Shown: one piece after another, positions 59,201 through 64,000 of the stretch
How the letters are laid out: each line of letters opens with the position of its first letter
How positions within the stretch are numbered: the stretch's first letter is position 1
Source of the DNA: Ptychodera flava
Lineage: Eukaryota; Hemichordata; Enteropneusta; Ptychoderidae
DNA length: 64,000 nucleotides
Direction: 5' to 3'
Assembly: GCF_041260155.1 (NCBI RefSeq)
Contig: NC_091931.1
Coordinates: forward strand, 13,728,361 to 13,792,360
Translations under genes and position numbers: made by a program
The notes under the pieces: model-generated
Told to the model about the DNA's origin: nothing
Seen by the model: only the letters and a program-made list of their open reading frames with translations
The model's database searches: none

Positions 59201-61179
59201 GTCTACTTTGACATCGAAAACGTCGAAGACTGCACTGGACCGGGTAACCATGGAAACCGGTCAGTACATCGTTCACCGGCCGACTAACTCCCCGAATGTT
59301 CCTAGTACTCAAATCAATGCACTGATTTGCATTCACATCGAGGCATGTAATAAAGCCAATCGCATACAGTATTTCGTACACTGCAACATTTATTGACTGC
59401 GTCAAACAACTTAATTTTTCTTGTTTATGAGGATACTTGAATTCATTTTTGTCGAGACAATCTGACTCTTTACGATTACACAGTATTATAGTTTTTGTCA
59501 AATTACAGCACAGGAGGTCAAGAGAACATCGGTGTCCATGAGCACCATGTTCAATTGAATGACCATTACTAATTTAAACAGGGGAAACAATGGTATGTCT
59601 CAAAGTAGGTCCAATCAAGTACACAACATCCGGGTGAGAACCGTGTGCAACAATACAACCATATTTCACAATTCTTGACTTATTGACAGAGATTGTTTTG
59701 GCCAACCTAGTATTAATATTGCTATTTATCTGTAGTATACATACTTGAACTTTAAGCCTACTTGGGCGACTTTTCTGACCACCTACGTCCACTGCTTTTT
59801 AGTAGTTATCTAATCACCGTGTATTCCTTTCATGCACAAAGACAATGGGACTATCCCCAGTTTGTGGCACATTTACAGCAGTAAATTCACGTTCGGATTC
59901 GTAGGGAGATGTCGAATGCCCGTTAATATTCTTCTATACAGTAAATATTCTTCTATTGAGTTTTTGCAAAAATGCAAAAAAGTGCAAAATCACAATAAGT
60001 TTAAATGACATACTTGTCATTCAGAATAATTTCACAGACTTACTACAGAAATTATTGCAATATGCCGTTTCAACGATATGGACGTTTTAAGGTTTATTTG
60101 AAATTGCAGCATGTTGACTCAAATTCCGACACGATAATTATCGGTTGGGATTTTCAGCTGAGCTGTGACTGGCATCCGCCATGAAAAATACCCTTAACAG
60201 CAGGGCAGACACATACTTTGTGAGATTGATTTATACGTATTTCAGTATTTTTTGAGTATGCGCTTGATCGATGAGTATGACGCATACAGTTGACATACAA
60301 TGTAAGCAAGATCTACTTTGAAAGAGGGTGTGTTTTATTTTGCCAATCTGGAACACCCTGAAACTCACGGACAATTGTTGCAATTTCAGTAGACTCAAGT
60401 TACTTTGTTAAATGTCAAAACCGGTCTAAGCCATCGTGATAATTTCTTTACAGTGTAAGTACGTTGTTACTTTAAAAGAAGCCGTTTGGTTATTCTGCAA
60501 AATGAAATTTACCTTCCATGATACTATCATTGTGATCTTTAACACAATCGTACACTTTATTCTTGTTATCAATCGAGTTAGATTTAATCTCATCAACTTC
60601 TGAGGCACTTCAACTAAAACTAAAGCTCGTTCACTTTCTCCATGTCAGAATTACCGCTGCATGAAAAGATTTCTGCCTTTATTACCTCTTTCGACCAAAA
60701 AAAAGTTAAAGAAAATTCGAGAGCAATCACTTTGTAAGATGCCCAGGATGAGAAAAAAAACTTCAATATTTATTGCGCGGGCCAACACGAAGAAGACTTT
60801 CAATCCACTTGGAAGCGACAGGGGTCGACTCACCTGTTTGGCAACATGTTCCTGTCCATCCCGGGTTGCAGTTGCACGAGGAAGTTAAAGGCTGGCCACG
60901 ACCATTGCATCCTGGCTTGTTACAGGATGTAGTTTCGCTTAGAGCATAGCATCCCCCTCCGTTGCGAGCTGGGCTTATCACTGAACGTGTGCGAGTCTTC
61001 GTCCCACTGGTACCACACGGCACCGTGCATGTGCTCCACTGGCTCCAACCGCTTACCGAACAAGGCACTCGGCTAGGCCGACGCCGCCGACGACGTCGAA
61101 AAATTCCATCGACAGAGCTCAACTCAAAGAGCAAGATCAGCACCAAAATGCCTATTAACAACTGTGTCTTTTTCTTCAT
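48764..61179 (-). CDS. TSP1-EGF gene B: secreted thrombospondin-1/EGF-repeat protein, eleven exons, 528 aa
   Basis: Exons in coding order: 61179-60834, 55470-55348, 55125-55003, 53688-53566, 53044-52919, 52368-52246, 51841-51728, 51474-51352, 51004-50882, 50409-50293, 48909-48764. All introns are GT-AG and phase 1, and the joined frame is open. Signal peptide about 1-24; GIF then seven Arg (28-34); TSP1 about 40-92 with WSQWSTC and CTVPCG; Cys-rich tail ([14 protein letters not shown]); then ten EGF modules, nine with the calcium-binding signature. EGF9 (exon 10) lacks it ([10 protein letters not shown]). There is no membrane segment, so it should be secreted. Exons 1-8 and 11 pair with gene A exons 1-8 and 9. 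Exons 9 and 10 have no partner in A. Confidence 0.92.
48910..50292 (-). other. Gene B intron 10
   Basis: 1.4 kb. It contains a long (AT)n tract at 49817-49988. No further EGF exon seen. Confidence 0.6.
49817..49988 (+). repeat. (AT)n microsatellite
   Basis: A long AT run with short interruptions near 49880-49905. Confidence 0.95.
50293..50409 (-). CDS. Gene B exon 10 (EGF9, divergent)
   Basis: [20 protein letters not shown], then [18 protein letters not shown]. Six Cys are present, but no D-x-D-E-C calcium signature and no hydroxylation motif. It has no counterpart in gene A. Confidence 0.88.
50882..51004 (-). CDS. Gene B exon 9 (EGF8)
   Basis: [20 protein letters not shown] opens the module. 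The donor is TCAA|gtaag, so the split codon becomes AAT instead of the GAT used at the other EGF junctions. No counterpart in gene A. Confidence 0.9.
51352..51474 (-). CDS. Gene B exon 8 (EGF7)
   Basis: [20 protein letters not shown], partner of gene A exon 8, with which it shares [10 protein letters not shown]. Confidence 0.92.
51728..51841 (-). CDS. Gene B exon 7 (EGF6, short module)
   Basis: [20 protein letters not shown], the same 37-residue short form as gene A exon 7. Confidence 0.92.
52246..52368 (-). CDS. Gene B exon 6 (EGF5)
   Basis: [20 protein letters not shown]. The usual Asp of the DEC motif is Ser here (ISEC), which may weaken calcium binding. Confidence 0.92.
52919..53044 (-). 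CDS. Gene B exon 5 (EGF4, variant)
   Basis: [20 protein letters not shown], then [20 protein letters not shown]. The same Trp-containing, extended-end variant as gene A exon 5. Confidence 0.92.
53197..53347 (+). repeat. (ACAG)n-rich microsatellite
   Basis: acag units mixed with gcag, acgg and agac variants. Confidence 0.95.
53566..53688 (-). CDS. Gene B exon 4 (EGF3)
   Basis: [20 protein letters not shown], then [12 protein letters not shown]. It has an extra Cys (CSCVCG) giving seven in the module, an odd number that could leave a free thiol. Confidence 0.92.
53759..53863. repeat. Near-perfect hairpin in gene B intron 3
   Basis: 43-base arms (ccattaacgtttatttgtgg and on through gggcgagagg) match with three mismatches around a 19-base loop. 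A tiny palindromic MITE is the likely origin. Confidence 0.9.
53864..55002 (-). other. Remainder of gene B intron 3
   Basis: No recognised element. Confidence 0.5.
55003..55125 (-). CDS. Gene B exon 3 (EGF2)
   Basis: [20 protein letters not shown] opens a standard module. Partner of gene A exon 3. Confidence 0.92.
55348..55470 (-). CDS. Gene B exon 2 (EGF1)
   Basis: [20 protein letters not shown] opens a standard module. Partner of gene A exon 2. Confidence 0.92.
55471..60833 (-). other. Gene B intron 1 (5.4 kb)
   Basis: It contains the compound hairpin at 58916-59043. I found no EGF exon or other coding exon in it. The start is rich in aac/aat units (55590-55690). Confidence 0.55.
58916..59043. 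repeat. Compound hairpin (palindromic MITE)
   Basis: Outer arms tattgcctgaatacat then tttatgtg are mirrored at 59043. An inner hairpin pairs tttgcccgacacgagg with the downstream gggcaaat region around caggagg/cctgc blocks. Confidence 0.8.
60834..61179 (-). CDS. Gene B exon 1 (signal peptide, Arg tract, TSP1)
   Basis: It starts [20 protein letters not shown] and ends CCQTG before gtgagt. The seven-Arg tract uses mixed CGN codons. There is no Pro tract; PSRVP takes its place. A longer in-frame start at 61353 exists but lacks a leading signal peptide. Confidence 0.92.
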
Positions 61180-64000
61180 ATCTTCACTTGTATATGTAGC
61201 AGTTTTATATTGTGAACGAATGAACTGACTTTTCCTCGACCTGCCATCAGATAGATCTAGAATCAGTTGCCTTGTGGTAAAAATATTATACCGATGGACG
61301 TCTAACAGAGGCAGTCGGGATGGGTGCTTTGCCATCTCTGGTTGAGTTGACAAAATACCCGTACACGACTGAACCTTCCAGTCAAGAGTTCTACTGTAAA
61401 ACTTGAAACAATTAAGACCGAGTTCAAAAAAGTGGTTGGGGCTGGAAGAATTGAAATTAAAATCTTATTTTTTCAGATCCCCTCGATACCCTAAAAAATT
61501 GTCAAGTCCCCCCCCCGTCTATATGATCAAAAATTTTCAAGTCCCCCTAAATTATAATATAGCCGTTTATTTATTATGAATGCACGCAGAGTTACAAATA
61601 AACATGTATTGCATACATCACCACGCAAATGTTCGACACTACCACTTATCAACAGGTTGTAGAGCCATATTCCTAAAGTAAATTCTTAAATTGATTTATT
61701 TTTAAATGCATCAGTGGACTTTTTTAATTTTTCAGTCTAAGCCGACTTGAGTTTATCCAACTCTTGCCGGGTCAATAGCAGCAGCTGAAGAACAAACGAA
61801 ATGACAATCATGACAGACTATGCAAATTGTGAATTCCCTACAGCATATAGAGCTATCCAGTATTCAGCTTGCTAACACAGACTACGTGTACCATGCATTT
61901 GTATCATTGACAAACAACTTTCAGTCTGAAAATCTAATTCAATTATCACAAATATGTAGACAAACACACTTTGCTATCAAACTGAATATTGTGTTTTTCA
62001 GCATGCTGTAGAGAGACAACAAGAAACTGTATTTGATACATTACATAGAAATATTGAAAAATTATCAACAGTTGTAGCTCCTACCTCGTTACAAGACCAA
62101 ATTGTTGTTTTACGAAAATTTAATGGCGTTTACACATTTTTAGATTTTTTCGAGATTTAAGTCATAAAATGCTACAAAAATTTCCAGATTTTGTTTAATT
62201 TTTACTAACATTAGAAATATTGGATAACATCAAAATGCTGGAATCCAAGATATTTTCAGGTCCCCCTACAGTCAGAGCAAAACTTTCAAGTCGACTCCCC
62301 ATCCACTATCCCCAGAATTTTCGAATCCCACTGAATTCCTCCAGCCCCTCTCTTTTTTTAACGTAGCCTAAGACCTACCTGTTTACCTACTCCATCCGAA
62401 TTTACATATTTCAACAGAATTTCTATAGGTAGTAGTCTAGTAAACACATCTTTTTAGGGGGTTGTCTAATTTTGTCCTGCATACCTTGAAATCTGTCTTG
62501 GAACATAGCCTGTTGAGTAAAGCACAAGTGAAAGAACACATTACTTACAGTCTTGAGCGACGGTTTGCCTTGTATACAGAGTTACAGGGTTTGACTCTAT
62601 ATACATTATATACATCAAATTTTGCCTTGTTTCCTGGTTCAGATTTGACCAATCATTTTCAGGTTTTCGTGTGACGAGTAACACCATTTTATTGGCCATT
62701 AACTTATAGACGGTATGACCTATATATCCCTACTGCGTCCTTCACTTCAGGATCTGAACTCGGTTATGTACTTAGACTTGTCAACTCTCGATGAAAGAAT
62801 GAGGAAACTAAAATTTTGCATAGCGTACACTAAGCTTGACATTATACGGTATTGAAAAGCCTAGAGTCGCCATGTGTATAAATCCCCAACTATATATGAC
62901 TTTAGTAATCATAAATCTACAGCTGCGACTGTGAACTTTGCTACCAGTTAACTCGGAGTTATACGCAAGGCCGCAAAACTGATAGACTCAGAGTCACCTA
63001 TCACCATGATTTTTCTTTCTGTCGCGTTTTCAAATCTGAATTTCGATAAAATGGTCGTAATTATATATTTCGCAGATTGTAAAATCGTCTTCCCAAGAAC
63101 ATCGCATAGATAAGCTGGCCTTGATCATCGTAATGTCTTAGGATGGGCGGGATTCCTCAAAGTCTCGGCCTTTTCATGATATTTTGCACGCGTATATATA
63201 TATGCTCACAACCGCTAACTGTAATACAATTAGTAATTAGCCATTCAAAAGGACCAACTTCGCCTTTGATATTGTGTTGGTGAGTTTACATGTATTACAA
63301 TCCTGTTAATTTAGTTCAATCCATCATCAAACGGCAGAACGCCCAATTACGGGATGAGGTACCCACTACACAAAACCCAATGGGGCAATGAGAAGCAATG
63401 TGCCTTGCTCAATGGTACAACAGCGTGCTTGAGTCTCCAACTCACTATCCTCCGATAGTGAGTCCAGTTAACCTAAACAATTTCTACCATCAGGGAATCA
63501 GTACATTGAGTATACATTTGGTTTGAATTCTCTTCTTCTTGAGAGTACTGTGACGCAAACAATCTAAAATTACAAATAACAATATCGTTTGACCCGCAGA
63601 TGTCTAAGTCACACTTGCATACAGCTATTTCATTATTGTCGTTTGCTTAGGGATTTAGGCCAGTAGTGTGATAAGCACAAGGTGGCACATAAATGGGCTA
63701 TAAATTTGCTCCATATACTGACAGCGTATGGCATTCAAGTATCAAAGTGTTTCCTTTCGCAGTGAAGTGGGCATTTTATGCCATAGCCACAGTGCCATAG
63801 CTAAACAAAAAGTCGGTAAAAATCATTACAATTTCACATGAACATCAAAATATGCCAACCGTCATAACAAAGATTTGAGTTCATTTGCGGTGGGTCGATA
63901 AAGATACACAACCCATCCTTGGCTACCCTGTGTGAGCGAGGAGTCTTTTGTGACTGACGATAAAAAAATGTCGAACTAATGTAATCTAGTTCCACGATAA
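61180..64000. other. Upstream region of gene B, no gene recognised
   Basis: It should hold the gene B promoter. A repeated ttttcaagtccccc-like motif occurs near 61500, 61540, 62260 and 62290, probably parts of a degenerate dispersed repeat. Nothing else was recognised to the end of the window. Confidence 0.4.

Overview
The window reads as intron-rich metazoan DNA: AT-rich, full of microsatellites and transposon remnants, with small GT-AG exons. The families present (extracellular EGF/TSP1 mosaic proteins in tandem, a TMEM272-like four-pass membrane protein, Ty3/gypsy, LINE, Penelope-type and tyrosine-recombinase elements, HINE/pearl-like tandem core repeats) suggest a marine invertebrate, plausibly a deuterostome such as a hemichordate or amphioxus. 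The species guess is inference only.

Three spliced genes can be built with consistent splice phases. (1) A TMEM272-like gene on the + strand, 12387-26745: six exons, 212 residues, a PPSY-bearing N-terminus and four membrane segments. Its fourth intron is 10 kb and loaded with repeats. (2) TSP1-EGF gene A on the - strand, 37517-29548: nine exons, 452 residues. (3) TSP1-EGF gene B on the - strand, 61179-48764: eleven exons, 528 residues. A and B are tandem paralogues. Each encodes a signal peptide, GIF plus exactly seven arginines, one thrombospondin type-1 domain, a short Cys-rich tail, and then a series of EGF modules, one per exon, every internal intron in phase 1. The exons match one to one in order, except that B has two extra EGF exons before the last one.

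Layout: 1-7530 is a graveyard of Ty3/gypsy gag and pol pieces broken up by two LINE fragments. 7910-8070 and 10724-10837 are orphan copies of TMEM272 exon 5. The first lies downstream of a gypsy tail that is also present upstream of the real exon 5 (24520-25790), so the locus was probably segmentally duplicated. 12387-26745 is the TMEM272-like gene, with a dead tyrosine recombinase, a large fold-back element and several recent repeat copies in its introns. 26746-29547 is intergenic with a TA-flanked MITE. 29548-37517 is gene A. 37518-48763 is intergenic, with a HINE/pearl-like tandem array, a TTAA-flanked MITE and a tandem 1.3-2 kb duplication carrying a Penelope-like RT fragment. 48764-61179 is gene B. 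61180-64000 shows no recognisable gene.

No rRNA, tRNA or CRISPR array was seen. Function is inferred from domains. The two TSP1-EGF proteins should be secreted and calcium-binding (matrix, cuticle or adhesive type); the TMEM272-like protein should sit in a membrane, with a possible WW-domain ligand motif facing the cytosol.
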